A DNA stretch of 64,000 nucleotides from GWE2-42-39 sp963662895 (GCA_963662895.1 OY759981.1:2728001-2792000); one strand, 5' to 3'; numbered from the stretch's first letter, positions 28,663 to 38,372 are shown. A program made the numbers and translations. The notes: generated by a model not told the origin, from the letters alone.

Positions 28663-28814
28663 CGGGAACAAGTTCTCTTCGTTGCGAGATAAAGTACTTT
28701 TCACGGAGAGAACAAGTTCTCTGTGCTATCAAGAGCATGTTCTATTTCCGATGAGAACCTGTTCGGCTTTTTCGGCGATGAGAAATGTAAAAAACTCTTC
28801 TTCGGCCTCAGAAC
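28663..28814. repeat. Degenerate short repeat array between converging genes
   Basis: About six imperfect units of 20-27 bp, each beginning with GAGAACAAGTTCTCT-like sequence. The best copies are at 28673-28680 and 28708-28721, where GAGAAC-AA-GTTCTC is itself a palindrome. The array fills most of the 206 bp between the stop codons of the MBL hydrolase and the AIM24 gene. Confidence 0.55.
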
Positions 28815-28816
28815 GT

Positions 28817-29584
28817 TTAATCCTGAAGAAACTGGTTTAGCAGGCCGCCTGCTTCCTTCCGCTGGTTTCCACCACGAGGAGAAAGCTCAGCAATCAGTTT
28901 ACGGATAGGCATCGATTGCAGCCACACTTTCCCGGTTCCGCGCAGTGTTGCCAGGAAAATACCTTCGCCGCCAAACACCATTGAGCGTAAGCCTCCGGCC
29001 TGTTCTACGCTGAAATCAACCGATGGTTCGTAAGCTACCAGGCATCCTGTATCAACACGCAGGGTCTCATTGTTCAGGTATCGTTCGATAACTGTGCCCC
29101 CGGCATGGATAAAAGCTTTCCCGTTGCCCTGTAACTGTTGCATGATAAACCCTTCACCTCCAAAAAAACCGGCACCAAGCCGCCTGTTAAATGTGATGGA
29201 TATTTTGGTACCCAAAGCGGCACAGAGGAATGCATCTTTTTGAACGATAATCCGTCCGCCCATTTGTGCCAGATTTAACGGGATAATGGTTCCCGGGTAC
29301 GGAGCTGAAAAAGCTACATGTTTTTTACCCCAGCCCTGATTGGAAAAATGGGTCAGGAACAATGATTCACCGGTGATCAACCTCGAGCCGGCAGAAAGAA
29401 TTTTATCGAAAAAACCGGCACGAGGATTGGACCCGTCGCCCAGCTTAGCATCAAAACTAATGCCGTCTTCCATGTAAAGCATGGCACCTGCTTCGGCAAT
29501 GACGGTTTCACCCGGGTCAAGTTCCACTTCGACCAGTTGTACATCGTGACCGATAATTTTGTAATCGATTTCGTGTGATTGCAT
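28817..29584 (-). CDS. AIM24/TIGR00266 family protein
   Basis: 255 residues with the signature of the AIM24 family: an early ELDPGETVIAEAGAMLYMED, a central GGEGFIMQQLQGNGKAFIHA and a late FGGEGIFLATLRGTGKVWLQ. The family folds as a trimeric beta-sandwich (TRAP-like/AIM24). The bacterial role is unknown; the mitochondrial homologue affects inner membrane organisation. No signal peptide is seen, so it is cytosolic. The gene stands alone, converging with the MBL gene, with a roughly 950-bp gene-free gap behind it. Confidence 0.9.
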   Translation of the reverse strand: MQSHEIDYKIIGHDVQLVEVELDPGETVIAEAGAMLYMEDGISFDAKLGDGSNPRAGFFDKILSAGSRLITGESLFLTHFSNQGWGKKHVAFSAPYPGTIIPLNLAQMGGRIIVQKDAFLCAALGTKISITFNRRLGAGFFGGEGFIMQQLQGNGKAFIHAGGTVIERYLNNETLRVDTGCLVAYEPSVDFSVEQAGGLRSMVFGGEGIFLATLRGTGKVWLQSMPIRKLIAELSPRGGNQRKEAGGLLNQFLQD

Positions 29585-29735
29585 ACTATTTTGGTTTATG
29601 AATTTATCAACTGTGCTAAATTACAAAAATGAATCTTTACCGATCTTTATTTTCGATGAATATACGATGCAGGAAGATAAACAGAGAAAGAAAACCTGAA
29701 ATTGTACACAATAAATACGATGAAGATCAAAAACT

Positions 29736-30203
29736 TTGAGACATAATGAGGAGATGACAGGAAAGGTATCCCGGGGATCAAGTCCCTAATTCACCGGCAG
29801 GTGAAAAGCAGCGATGGCCGGTCAAAGTAGTCCGGGCCGGCCTTGGCGGGAGCGGTTTTTGGCGGGTATTCATGGAGGTGGGCCGGGAAGAAAAAACCGT
29901 GAGGCGGGAGGACGGATAACTTTGACAAGACTTTTTCTTCCTTTTGGTCGACTGCAAAAGGAAGGGCCCCGCCGGACAGAGGCGAATAAAAATTGTCAGG
30001 TTATATAAGAAAACATTGGGCACGTTCGTCCCTCACTTACTATACTCTGACCTGTAACGGGTCTTTTCATCTCCTCATTTTGCCCAAATAAAAACTGCCA
30101 ATCACTGTGCTCGTTCCGCCAGGTATTTCTTATTTTTTGTTAGATATTGATTATTGGATATTTCTTTTTTCGGCGTTTTCCCCTGTCATCTCTTATGTCT
30201 CAA
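29736..30203. mobile_element. Gene-free element with terminal inverted repeats, MITE-like candidate
   Basis: The left end (29736-29761) is TTGAGACATAA, a 4-bp insert TGAG, then GAGATGACAGG; the right end (30182-30203) is the exact reverse complement of the left without the insert. Between them are 420 bp, more GC-rich than the flanks, with a 10-bp stem-loop at 29937-29964 (CTTCCTTTTG / CAAAAGGAAG). No convincing gene lies inside, and no clear target duplication is visible. About 45 bp of the left end recur at 38420-38462. The remaining parts of the 952-bp gap (29585-29735 and 30204-30536) show only the promoter listed separately. Confidence 0.5.
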
Positions 30204-30377
30204 TTTTTTTGTGGCGACCCATATGACGCCGGATTCGTGGGTCTTAGGCTATGGAGGAGGAAAACTTAAATTAATATTCAGGCGAATTTCGAATTAACCA
30301 ACCTGCCGTTCAAAAATTTGTTATTTATTTTGTACCCTTGATTGTATGGAGATAGAATTAAAAGGGGAAAGAGAATG

Positions 30378-30404
30378 TTGGTGAAAAACAGTTTTATATA
30401 TTTG
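30378..30404 (+). promoter_or_regulatory. Candidate promoter of the TolC-HlyD-permease operon
   Basis: TTG at 30378-30380 and TATATTTG at 30397-30404 fit the -33/-7 pattern of Bacteroidota. This would leave a leader of about 125 nt before the first gene. Confidence 0.45.
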
Positions 30405-30536
30405 TATATAAGACAGGTGATATGGCTGCAAAAGCAGAGATTTATAAAAATCAGAAGTGTGGGATTAGCTGCTCCGTTGATATGTATACCTTGAGAAATG
30501 GTTTGAAAATCAAATTATAAAACCAAGATCGAAACA

Positions 30537-32072
30537 ATGAACAATGAACAGATAAAAAATATGAGGATGAAGAAAACGTGGGTTGTTGGTATTGTCCTTT
30601 TTTTAAATGGATATTTTGGATTTCCCTGTTATTGTCAGGCTCAGGAACCTAAACTACTGACATTTGATGAGGCTTATGAGCATGTGCTAAGCAACAGTCA
30701 CATTTTAAAGCAGGCTAAGCTGCAAATCAATGAAAAGGAGGCAGACATCAAAGCTTCTGCCGGGTTGAGGGTCCCCAGGATAAGTGTTTCAGGTACAGCT
30801 ATGCAAATGTCAGACCGTATCCATCTAGACCTGACTCCGGTTCGCGATGCTATTACTCCATTGTATGGAGCACTGGGCAATTATGGCGATTTTTCGGGTG
30901 TACCTTATGGCTCTGCCACCTTGCCTGATGCCCAGAGTACGGCTGCCGTCAGGAGTCAGCTACTGGAAGGACTGGATGAAATTAATGCTGCAACCTGGGA
31001 TCAGACTATTCAGAAAAAACAGTTCGCTTCTTTAAGCGCAAACATGGCCTGGCCTGTTTATGCGGGCGGAAAAATAAATGCAGCGAATAAAGCAGCAAAG
31101 ATTTATAATGAGGAAGCTGGCTTGCAAAAGGATCAAAAAGAGGCAGAATTGCTGACCGAACTGGTAACCCGCTATTTTGGCCTTGTGTTGTCGAAAGAAT
31201 CGGAGGAGGTACGGCAACAGGTGCTCGAAGCCATGGAAAAGCATCTGTACGATGCAAAAAAACTCAGTGAAGAGGGACAGATTGCCCACGTGGAAGAACT
31301 ACACGCAGAAGTGGCAAAAGCCGATGCCGAACGTGAATTGTTAAAGGCCAAACGCCAATCTTCCATCCTTGAAAGTTCCCTTCAGAATACACTAACCTTG
31401 TCCGAAAACGATTCTATTAAACCTGCTTCCAAACTGTTTCTTCTGAAACAGATCGAAAAAGTTTCGTTTTTCATTGATTTGGCAAAAAGCCACAGCCCTT
31501 TGCTAAAGCAGGTTAATACAAAAAAGAAACTTGCAGAAACGGGGATAAAAGCAGAAAAGAGTACCTATCTCCCGTCTGTGGCGTTAATGGGAACATACGA
31601 TATTGCCAACAAAGATTTGTCACCCTACATGCCCGACTGGATGGTGGGAGTAGGATTGAACTGGACTCTGTTTGACGGAGCATCAGGATATCGGAAAATA
31701 CAGGCTGCCAGGCTTAAATCCGAACAAGTTGACGAAGCCGGGAAAAAAGCTGAAGACGATATTGAAACCGTGGTGAGAAAGCTTCATCATGAACTGGGGA
31801 TGCAGGTCGAACAGCTTGAAAGCCTCGACAAATCGCTGGCCTTTGCAGAAACCTATGAAGAAAGTAAAGATAGAGCTTTTCATGAAGGACTTTCTTCTTC
31901 TTCCGATCTGGTCGACGCCCGGTTACTGGTTGCCCGGTTTGAAATTGAACGTTTGCAGGCCATGTACCAGTACGATGTGGCGCTGGCTTCCCTGTTGCAG
32001 TTTTGCGGGACTCCGGGTCTGTTTGTTACTTACCAGCAAAGAGATGATGTTATTATTGGTAGCGGGAATTAG
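30537..32072 (+). CDS. TolC-family outer membrane efflux protein
   Basis: 511 residues. A signal peptide begins at MKKTWVVGIVLFLNGYFGF (residues 11-30) and ends near CQAQEPK, so either the ATG at 30537 or the one ten codons later (30567) is the true start. Two long coiled-coil hairpins typical of TolC are present (residues ~60-250 and 290-480), with SANMAWPVYAGGKINAANKA and LNWTLFDGASGYRKIQAA as the two equivalent beta-barrel strands. It should form the outer membrane channel for the HlyD and permease genes that follow on the same strand. Confidence 0.93.
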   Translation: MNNEQIKNMRMKKTWVVGIVLFLNGYFGFPCYCQAQEPKLLTFDEAYEHVLSNSHILKQAKLQINEKEADIKASAGLRVPRISVSGTAMQMSDRIHLDLTPVRDAITPLYGALGNYGDFSGVPYGSATLPDAQSTAAVRSQLLEGLDEINAATWDQTIQKKQFASLSANMAWPVYAGGKINAANKAAKIYNEEAGLQKDQKEAELLTELVTRYFGLVLSKESEEVRQQVLEAMEKHLYDAKKLSEEGQIAHVEELHAEVAKADAERELLKAKRQSSILESSLQNTLTLSENDSIKPASKLFLLKQIEKVSFFIDLAKSHSPLLKQVNTKKKLAETGIKAEKSTYLPSVALMGTYDIANKDLSPYMPDWMVGVGLNWTLFDGASGYRKIQAARLKSEQVDEAGKKAEDDIETVVRKLHHELGMQVEQLESLDKSLAFAETYEESKDRAFHEGLSSSSDLVDARLLVARFEIERLQAMYQYDVALASLLQFCGTPGLFVTYQQRDDVIIGSGN

Positions 32073-32096
32073 TTGCTTAAAATAAATGTGACACAA

Positions 32097-33089
32097 ATGA
32101 ATAAAACAAGAAATTTTATTATCGGGATTTTTTTTACAGCCCTGTTGATTTTTGTGCTTTATACCACATGGCTGATTACCCGGCCTGTCCCTCTCGAAAT
32201 TCAAGGCGAGATTGACGCGACAGAAATACAGGTGGCATCAAAAGTACCGGGCCGTATTGAGCAGATCGCTGTTAAAAAAGGAGAACAGGTTCAGAAAGGC
32301 GATTTCCTGTTCTCTATCAGCAGCCCGGAGATTGAGGCAAAACTGCAACAGGCCACTGCAGCGCGTGACGCGGCGGCAGCCCAAAGTCTTAAAGCCAGGA
32401 ACGGAGCCCGGGAGGAAGACATCCAGGCAGCTTACAGTACTTATCTTAAGGCTGAAGCAGCCGCCCGGCTTTACGAGAAAACTTACCAGCGTATTGATAA
32501 CCTGTTTCAGGCAGGTGTTGTTCCTGAACAAAAAAAGGATGAGGCGGAGACCCGGATGAAAGCTTCACGGGAAACAGCCAACGCTGCAAAATCCGTGTGG
32601 GAGAAGGCCAGAAAAGGCGCCCGTTCGGAAGATAAGAAAGCTGCAGAAGAGTTGGTAAAACAGGCCGAAGGAGCTATTGCAGAAGTGGAAGCCTACCTGA
32701 AGGAAACCCGGATTACCGCACCTGCTACCGGGGAAATATCCAACATCGTTCCAGAGGAAGGTGAGTTGGTAGCTACCGGCTATCCGGTTATTACCCTTCT
32801 CAACCTGGCTGACAACTGGGCTGTTTTATACATCAGGGAAGATATGATGGCCAGTATTAAAATGGGAAGCGAGTTTAAAGCTGATATTCCGGCCGTAGGT
32901 AAAAAGAACGTTACATTTAAAGTGAATTTTATCAGCCCCACGGCTGACTTTGCAACCTGGACTTCAACCAAAACATCCGGGGGGTTCGATGTGAAATCGT
33001 TTGAGATTCATGCAGTGCCTGTTGAAAAAACAGATGGGCTAAGACCGGGAATGAGTGTCCTGGTAAACTGGAAACAATTTGGCAAATAA
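32097..33089 (+). CDS. HlyD/YbhG-family membrane fusion protein
   Basis: 330 residues from the ATG at 32097; a TTG eight codons upstream is less likely. One N-terminal membrane helix (IIGIFFTALLIFVLYTTWLI) anchors it to the inner membrane. The biotinyl-lipoyl halves are VASKVPGRIEQIAVKKGEQV near residue 48 and ITAPATGEISNIVPEEGELV near residue 205, with a long coiled coil rich in Ala, Glu and Lys between them. The order of genes (channel, adaptor, two permeases) matches YbhG-type export systems. The next gene starts 6 bp downstream. Confidence 0.93.
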   Translation: MNKTRNFIIGIFFTALLIFVLYTTWLITRPVPLEIQGEIDATEIQVASKVPGRIEQIAVKKGEQVQKGDFLFSISSPEIEAKLQQATAARDAAAAQSLKARNGAREEDIQAAYSTYLKAEAAARLYEKTYQRIDNLFQAGVVPEQKKDEAETRMKASRETANAAKSVWEKARKGARSEDKKAAEELVKQAEGAIAEVEAYLKETRITAPATGEISNIVPEEGELVATGYPVITLLNLADNWAVLYIREDMMASIKMGSEFKADIPAVGKKNVTFKVNFISPTADFATWTSTKTSGGFDVKSFEIHAVPVEKTDGLRPGMSVLVNWKQFGK

Positions 33090-33095
33090 GGTTTT

Positions 33096-34295
33096 ATGGA
33101 TAGTAGTGAGCAGTCGTCTTTTTTTCACAGGAACCCTTTTTTTAGGGTGCTTTTCCGGGAGGTCGACCGGATGTCCGGATCAGTGATCTATCTTTTTTGC
33201 ACACTTATCGGACCGCTGTTCGCTTTTGTCATCCTGCTGATCACTTTTTCAGAATATATTCCTCGTAACATTTCCGTTGCCTTTGTTGACCGCGACCAGA
33301 CCACGCTTTCCCGGAAAATTGGCATGTACATAAATGCTGCTCCTGAAGCAGCGATTACCATTCGGGTGCCTAACCTTCAGGAAGCTTACCGGCAGATGGC
33401 CCGGGGAAAAGTTGATGCGGTGGTGGTCATTCCCAGGGATACTGAAAAAAATATATTGAAAGGCATGCAGCAAAAAATCCCGGTTTTCATCAATAGTCTG
33501 AATATTCTGAAAAGTGGGTATCTTCAAAAAGGGATTTACAAAACCCTGGCAACGGTCTCAACAGGATTGAAACTTAAGGTTGCCATGAAAAAGGGCCAGT
33601 CAGCAGAACAGGCTATGGCAAATGTGATGCCGGTAAAACTGCATCAACACGTGCTGTTCAATCCATTCGGCAATTATGCCTATTTCCTGCTGACCGCATT
33701 GCTGCCCCTGATGGTACTGGTTTTTGCCCTGCTAACCACTATTTTTACAGTAGGCATTGAACTTCGGGAAGGAACCGGACCCGACTGGCTCGAACATGCT
33801 TCAGGGAGCGTAACTGTCGCGCTTGCAGGGAAACTGCTTCCTTACACGGTACTTTACTGCGTGATATCCATGGTGATGAACGTCATTTTGTTTATCCGGA
33901 TCGGGACCCCGTTGAATGGCAGTTTTTTTCTGATCGCACTGGACGAATTAGGACTGGTGATAACATACCAGTTTGTAGGAATCCTTTTTGTATCGGTACT
34001 GGCCAATGTAAGGCTCGCTCTTTCCATAGGAAGTGCTTATTCAATGATGGCGCTGACTTTCTCAGGGCTCACCTTCCCTGCTTTCGGAATGCCTGCCGCA
34101 GCCGAATGTTTTTCCTTCGTGTTCCCCTTTACTTACTGGATACATGTCTTTGTTTCCCAGGCCATACAGGGAGCGCCTGAAGTAGAAGGAATCAAATATC
34201 TGAGCATTTTCCTGGCGTTCATCCTTTTGTCGGTATGTTTTTTCCCCCGGTTGAAACGGATACTGCAAACAGAAAAATACTGGGGGAAGATTTAA
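33096..34295 (+). CDS. ABC-2 type transporter permease (first of pair)
   Basis: 399 residues. One N-terminal helix (VIYLFCTLIGPLFAFVILLI) is followed by a periplasmic domain of about 150 residues and then five to six helices; this is the ABC2_membrane_3 layout of YbhR/YhhJ-type permeases. The FALLTTIFTVGIELREGTGPDWL segment after the first helix of the C-terminal block is typical. It pairs with the next gene; no ATP-binding subunit is encoded in the operon. Confidence 0.9.
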   Translation: MDSSEQSSFFHRNPFFRVLFREVDRMSGSVIYLFCTLIGPLFAFVILLITFSEYIPRNISVAFVDRDQTTLSRKIGMYINAAPEAAITIRVPNLQEAYRQMARGKVDAVVVIPRDTEKNILKGMQQKIPVFINSLNILKSGYLQKGIYKTLATVSTGLKLKVAMKKGQSAEQAMANVMPVKLHQHVLFNPFGNYAYFLLTALLPLMVLVFALLTTIFTVGIELREGTGPDWLEHASGSVTVALAGKLLPYTVLYCVISMVMNVILFIRIGTPLNGSFFLIALDELGLVITYQFVGILFVSVLANVRLALSIGSAYSMMALTFSGLTFPAFGMPAAAECFSFVFPFTYWIHVFVSQAIQGAPEVEGIKYLSIFLAFILLSVCFFPRLKRILQTEKYWGKI

Positions 34296-34320
34296 TGGGT
34301 TTAATTTGATTGATTTCATC

Positions 34321-35526
34321 ATGTTTAAAAAGCTGAGAACAGGTATTTCGATGACCGGTAGTTTTTACTGGCAGGAGCTGACAACCATCGTGAAGGATCC
34401 CGGGGCTATGCTGATCATGTGGGGAGCCCTGATCATTTATCCGCTTGCCTATGCTTTTGCTTATAAATCGGAAGTACTGCGGGAGATTAAAACCATTGTT
34501 GTTGATCTTGATAATACGACCACAAGTCGTCAGTTATGCCGCATGGTCGATGCAACCGAACAGATAGATGTGGTATCCTATGCCAACAGTATGGATGAGG
34601 CAAAAAAAATGTTCTTCTCTGATAACGACGGGGGAATTGTCGCCATTCCTCATGACTTTGAAAAGGACCTGCTTGCAGGGAGGCAGGCTGATATTTCGGT
34701 TTATGCCGACGGAAGTTATTTTCTCATCTACAGGCAGGTAATTAACGGGGCTGTAAATGCCGTCGGAACTTTTTCAGCAGGCGTGGAAATAAAAAAACTG
34801 ATGGCCGGCGGGCAATCATATAAGCAGGCATTGCAATCGCGCGATCCTCTTTCTGCCGACCTGCATTTCTGGTTTAACCCTTCGTCTGGCTACGGTACTT
34901 TCCTAATGCCGGGAATGATCCTGATCATCCTGCAGCAAACCCTGCTGATCGGTATCGGAATGATGGGAGGAACACGCAGGGAAAAGGGAGGACAAAAGGA
35001 AATGGTGCCTGTGGCCCTGAACAGGGGTGGTGTTTTCCCTGTCCTTTTCGGAAGAACCCTGAGTTATTTTACCATCTATTTTGTTAATAGCATTTTTACA
35101 TTGATCTGGGTGTACCGTTGGTTCGGATACCCGGACAGGGCCAGCATCCTTCATGTTTTTATGCTGATATTTCCTTTCCTTTTGTCTGTTATCTTTCTGG
35201 GAATCACAATCTCCGTCCTTTTTACGAGAAGGGAATCTTCCATGTTATTCCTGGTATTTATATCCCCTGCCGTCTTTTTCCTGAGCGGGATATCCTGGCC
35301 GGCTTCTTCCATTCCCGGAGTTCTTTATGCTTTGGCACATGTTATACCGACAACCCTGGTCGTACCTGCCTATTTGAGATTAAGGATACTGGGAGTCGGG
35401 TTGCAGGATATCCGGCATGAATATCTGTTACTGTTACTTCAATGCGGCATTTATTTCATTACAGCAACTTTTGCTATTTATTTTGAGGCCTGGCGTACTG
35501 GGAAACAGAATAATATGGCTGTATAA
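34321..35526 (+). CDS. ABC-2 type transporter permease (second of pair)
   Basis: 401 residues from the ATG at 34321; an in-frame TTG at 34306 is not preferred. The topology is the same as that of its neighbour: a helix around MLIMWGALIIYPLAYAFAY, a ~150-residue periplasmic domain (TIVVDLDNTTTSRQLCRM), then about six helices with MIGLGMMGG-type loop GIGMMGGTRREKGGQKEMVP. The two permeases presumably form a heterodimer that feeds HlyD and TolC. The substrate is unknown; related systems move drugs, lipids or cationic compounds. Confidence 0.9.
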   Translation: MFKKLRTGISMTGSFYWQELTTIVKDPGAMLIMWGALIIYPLAYAFAYKSEVLREIKTIVVDLDNTTTSRQLCRMVDATEQIDVVSYANSMDEAKKMFFSDNDGGIVAIPHDFEKDLLAGRQADISVYADGSYFLIYRQVINGAVNAVGTFSAGVEIKKLMAGGQSYKQALQSRDPLSADLHFWFNPSSGYGTFLMPGMILIILQQTLLIGIGMMGGTRREKGGQKEMVPVALNRGGVFPVLFGRTLSYFTIYFVNSIFTLIWVYRWFGYPDRASILHVFMLIFPFLLSVIFLGITISVLFTRRESSMLFLVFISPAVFFLSGISWPASSIPGVLYALAHVIPTTLVVPAYLRLRILGVGLQDIRHEYLLLLLQCGIYFITATFAIYFEAWRTGKQNNMAV

Positions 35527-35571
35527 ATTGACTTCTTTTTTCTGATTTTTACAATATACCGGTCTTATTTT

Positions 35572-35797
35572 TTCCCCGACGGGCAGCGAGAACCCTGTGA
35601 AAATTTCAGAAGCTTCCCGACGACCGGATTGTACCCTGTGAAATTTTCAGAAGCCCGCCGACGACTGGCGGGGGCCTTGTGAATTTTTCAAAAGCTTCCC
35701 GACGCCTGGCGAAAACCTTGTGAAATTTTCACAGGCTTCCCGACACGCAGATTGGGCTTTGTGAAATTTTCACAGCTTTCTGAACAACTGGTATGGA
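35572..35797. repeat. 41-bp tandem repeat array, about 5 imperfect copies
   Basis: Units begin with TTCCCGACG and contain CCTTGTGAAATTTTCACA or close variants, followed by AGC or GGC; each unit is 40-42 bp. The GTGAAATTTTCAC core is a palindrome. The array lies directly after the second permease, in a 384-bp gap before the next gene; the AT-rich remainder shows no other feature. Confidence 0.88.
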
Positions 35798-35910
35798 TTT
35801 GCCGAACAAAAGACTCATTACAATATCTGTTTGATCTTTAGATTATTATTATTAAGTTAGACATTGTAAGTTAGGAGATGTCTAAAGTTGCCAAATACGA
35901 TATACCAGAT

Positions 35911-38277
35911 ATGATTAATAATTATATAAAAGTTGGATTAAGATATTTTAGACAAAATAAAATATTTACAGTCATTAATGTTTTTGGGCTATCAATAGCT
36001 TTAGCGGTATCATTTACAATTTTACTTTACGTGATTAATGAACGGAGTTATGATAATTGCCACAGAAAGGCGAAGCGTATTTTTAGGGTTTTAAGAACTG
36101 ATGGCGAATCAAAAAAAACGTATTCAGGAACACCATTTGTCATGAGGAATATTTTGAATGAAATTCCTCAGATTGAAAAAGTTGTAAATGCAACACGAAT
36201 AACAGACTTAAAATTAAAAATAGGGAATGAATATGTTAATATAAATGGAGGTTATTCAACAGAATCTGAAATTTTTGATGTTTTTACTCTTCCACTAATT
36301 GATGGATTATCAAAACAAAATATACTTCAAGACAAAAATGCGATAGTTATTTCGTATAAACTGGCAAAAAAAATATTTCCTCAGGGAAGTTCTATTGGTA
36401 AAGAAATTATTGGCAAAGCCAATAACAAGGATCAAAGATTTATTGTAACCGGAGTTTTTGAAGATATCCCAGTCAATTCAACATTCCGTGCAGATTGTTT
36501 TGTAAACGAAGAATTAGAAATTTCGGAACTTAACGAATATTTTAATATCTCCAATGTTGAAACAAGCTGGGAGCATTATTCTTGGGAAACCTGGGTTTTA
36601 TTGTCTAAAGGAAATAAACAAAAAGAAGTTGAACAGCAAATACAACGGCTCTGTTTAATCCATTCTGATGAAAAGATAAAAACATTTTATTCTTTGCAGA
36701 ATTTATCTGACATATATTTACATTCCAAACATATAGCTAATAGTATCGTACAGGGAGATATAAACAGAGTCCGGTTATTTACAGCTATAGCCATACTTAT
36801 TATTTTTATTGCTTCAATCAATTATATTATTCATTCAACCGCAATTTCAGTTAAAAGAGCAAAAGAAATTGGTATCCGAAAAACTTATGGCGCTGCTAAA
36901 AAGAATATATGGGAACAGTTTCTTGTAGAGTCAACGATACTTGTAATCACTATCTTACCAATATCTTTGCTATTAATGTTTATTGCTCTTCCATGGAGTA
37001 GCTATATCTTTCAAATGAAGATAAAACTTATTGGCACAAATGCATTTACCTATATGTCATATTTTAGCGCTGTTGTGCTTCTAATTGGATTTACATCAGG
37101 CATTTATACGACAATTTGTATGTCCCGGCAAAAAGTAAATTCAATATTAATAGAATATGGGAAAAATGGAGGAAAAAATCAAATACTAACTTCCATTCTG
37201 ATAATCACGCAACTCATAATCTTTTGTTCACTGGCAGCAAGTTCAATAATCATCCGTACACAATACCTTTATGCGATAAAAAGCAGCCCGGGATTTCATA
37301 ATAAAGATATACTTATCCTTAATTTGGGATATAACCCCAAAAATTATATAACATTTCTTGATATTTTAAAGGCAAATCCAAATGTAATATCTGCATCTGC
37401 CAGTCCTCAAAGATTACCTGCATTAGGAAGAGGAGGCTCCATGGTATCTACGGTTCCGGATGAATCAACTAAAGTATGGGTAGAATGGATGGCTATTGGC
37501 TACAATTTTTTTAATACAATGGGTATTTCAATTAAAGAAGGGCGTGATTTTTCCAAAGAGTATAGTAATGACCCAAAGGAATCGGTTATTATAAATGAAG
37601 AAGCTGTTAAACAGCTGGGTCTCACCGAGCCAATTGGAACGAGATTAGGAAAAAGGACGGTTATTGGTGTTGTGAAAGATTTTAATCCTTTTTCGGTACA
37701 CCAGAAGATACCTCCCATGGAAATATTCCTTAGAGACTTATATAGTAACCTGGTTATACGGTACAAAGATGGATCACTAAAGAACTTGTTACCATCCCTG
37801 AGATCGGAATGGAATAAAATGGCACCCGGGAAACCATTCAAATATTTTTTGGTTGAAGATGTTATGAAGAAAAAGTATGATTCAGAAAAAAATCTGAATA
37901 CCGGAATTTTTATTTTCACCTGTATCAGTTTGTTTATCTCTATATTAGGATTATTTGGCTTTACTCTTTTTAATGCGCGTAATAAAACTAAGGAGATCGG
38001 AATAAGAAAAGTCTTAGGCAGTTCTTCTCAAGAAATTCTTTATTCTTTTATAATTAGATATCTTAAGTATGTAATTATTGCTTTTCTTTTTTCTATTCCT
38101 GTAACTCTCTTTTTTATGAGAGAATGGCTTAGGAATTTTGCATATCATGTGTCTGTAAATTCCTGGATTTTTATTTTTACATTTATACTGGCCTCTGCAA
38201 TAGTAACAATTACTGTTTTCTTTCATTCATACCACGCTTCACTTTCAGTACCGGCAAATTCATTGAAATATGAATAG
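35911..38277 (+). CDS. FtsX/MacB-type ABC transporter permease, orphan
   Basis: 788 residues from the ATG at 35911 (MINNYIKVGLRYFRQNKIF), which matches the normal start of this family; an ATG 11 codons upstream (35878) is possible. The architecture is that of MacB-like Bacteroidota permeases: helix, MacB periplasmic domain, three helices (RAKEIGIRKTYGAAKKNIWE), then a second copy of periplasmic domain and helices with the equivalent KTKEIGIRKVLGSSSQEILY. No ATPase is adjacent. The gene looks clearly more AT-rich than its neighbours, so recent acquisition is possible. Family members are involved in export or envelope stress. Confidence 0.9.
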   Translation: MINNYIKVGLRYFRQNKIFTVINVFGLSIALAVSFTILLYVINERSYDNCHRKAKRIFRVLRTDGESKKTYSGTPFVMRNILNEIPQIEKVVNATRITDLKLKIGNEYVNINGGYSTESEIFDVFTLPLIDGLSKQNILQDKNAIVISYKLAKKIFPQGSSIGKEIIGKANNKDQRFIVTGVFEDIPVNSTFRADCFVNEELEISELNEYFNISNVETSWEHYSWETWVLLSKGNKQKEVEQQIQRLCLIHSDEKIKTFYSLQNLSDIYLHSKHIANSIVQGDINRVRLFTAIAILIIFIASINYIIHSTAISVKRAKEIGIRKTYGAAKKNIWEQFLVESTILVITILPISLLLMFIALPWSSYIFQMKIKLIGTNAFTYMSYFSAVVLLIGFTSGIYTTICMSRQKVNSILIEYGKNGGKNQILTSILIITQLIIFCSLAASSIIIRTQYLYAIKSSPGFHNKDILILNLGYNPKNYITFLDILKANPNVISASASPQRLPALGRGGSMVSTVPDESTKVWVEWMAIGYNFFNTMGISIKEGRDFSKEYSNDPKESVIINEEAVKQLGLTEPIGTRLGKRTVIGVVKDFNPFSVHQKIPPMEIFLRDLYSNLVIRYKDGSLKNLLPSLRSEWNKMAPGKPFKYFLVEDVMKKKYDSEKNLNTGIFIFTCISLFISILGLFGFTLFNARNKTKEIGIRKVLGSSSQEILYSFIIRYLKYVIIAFLFSIPVTLFFMREWLRNFAYHVSVNSWIFIFTFILASAIVTITVFFHSYHASLSVPANSLKYE

Positions 38278-38372
38278 TTGTATACTTTTTACTGATGTTG
38301 TTTGCTTTCTTGCCTCCCTGCCAAATTAGTAATTTTTTAAAAATGAATTGTTAAACCTTTCATGTAAGAGAT

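Noticed and set aside
29778..30023. Two small frames inside the inverted-repeat element
   Set aside because: Both lie in palindromic, GC-rich repeat sequence and give low-complexity products without a family.
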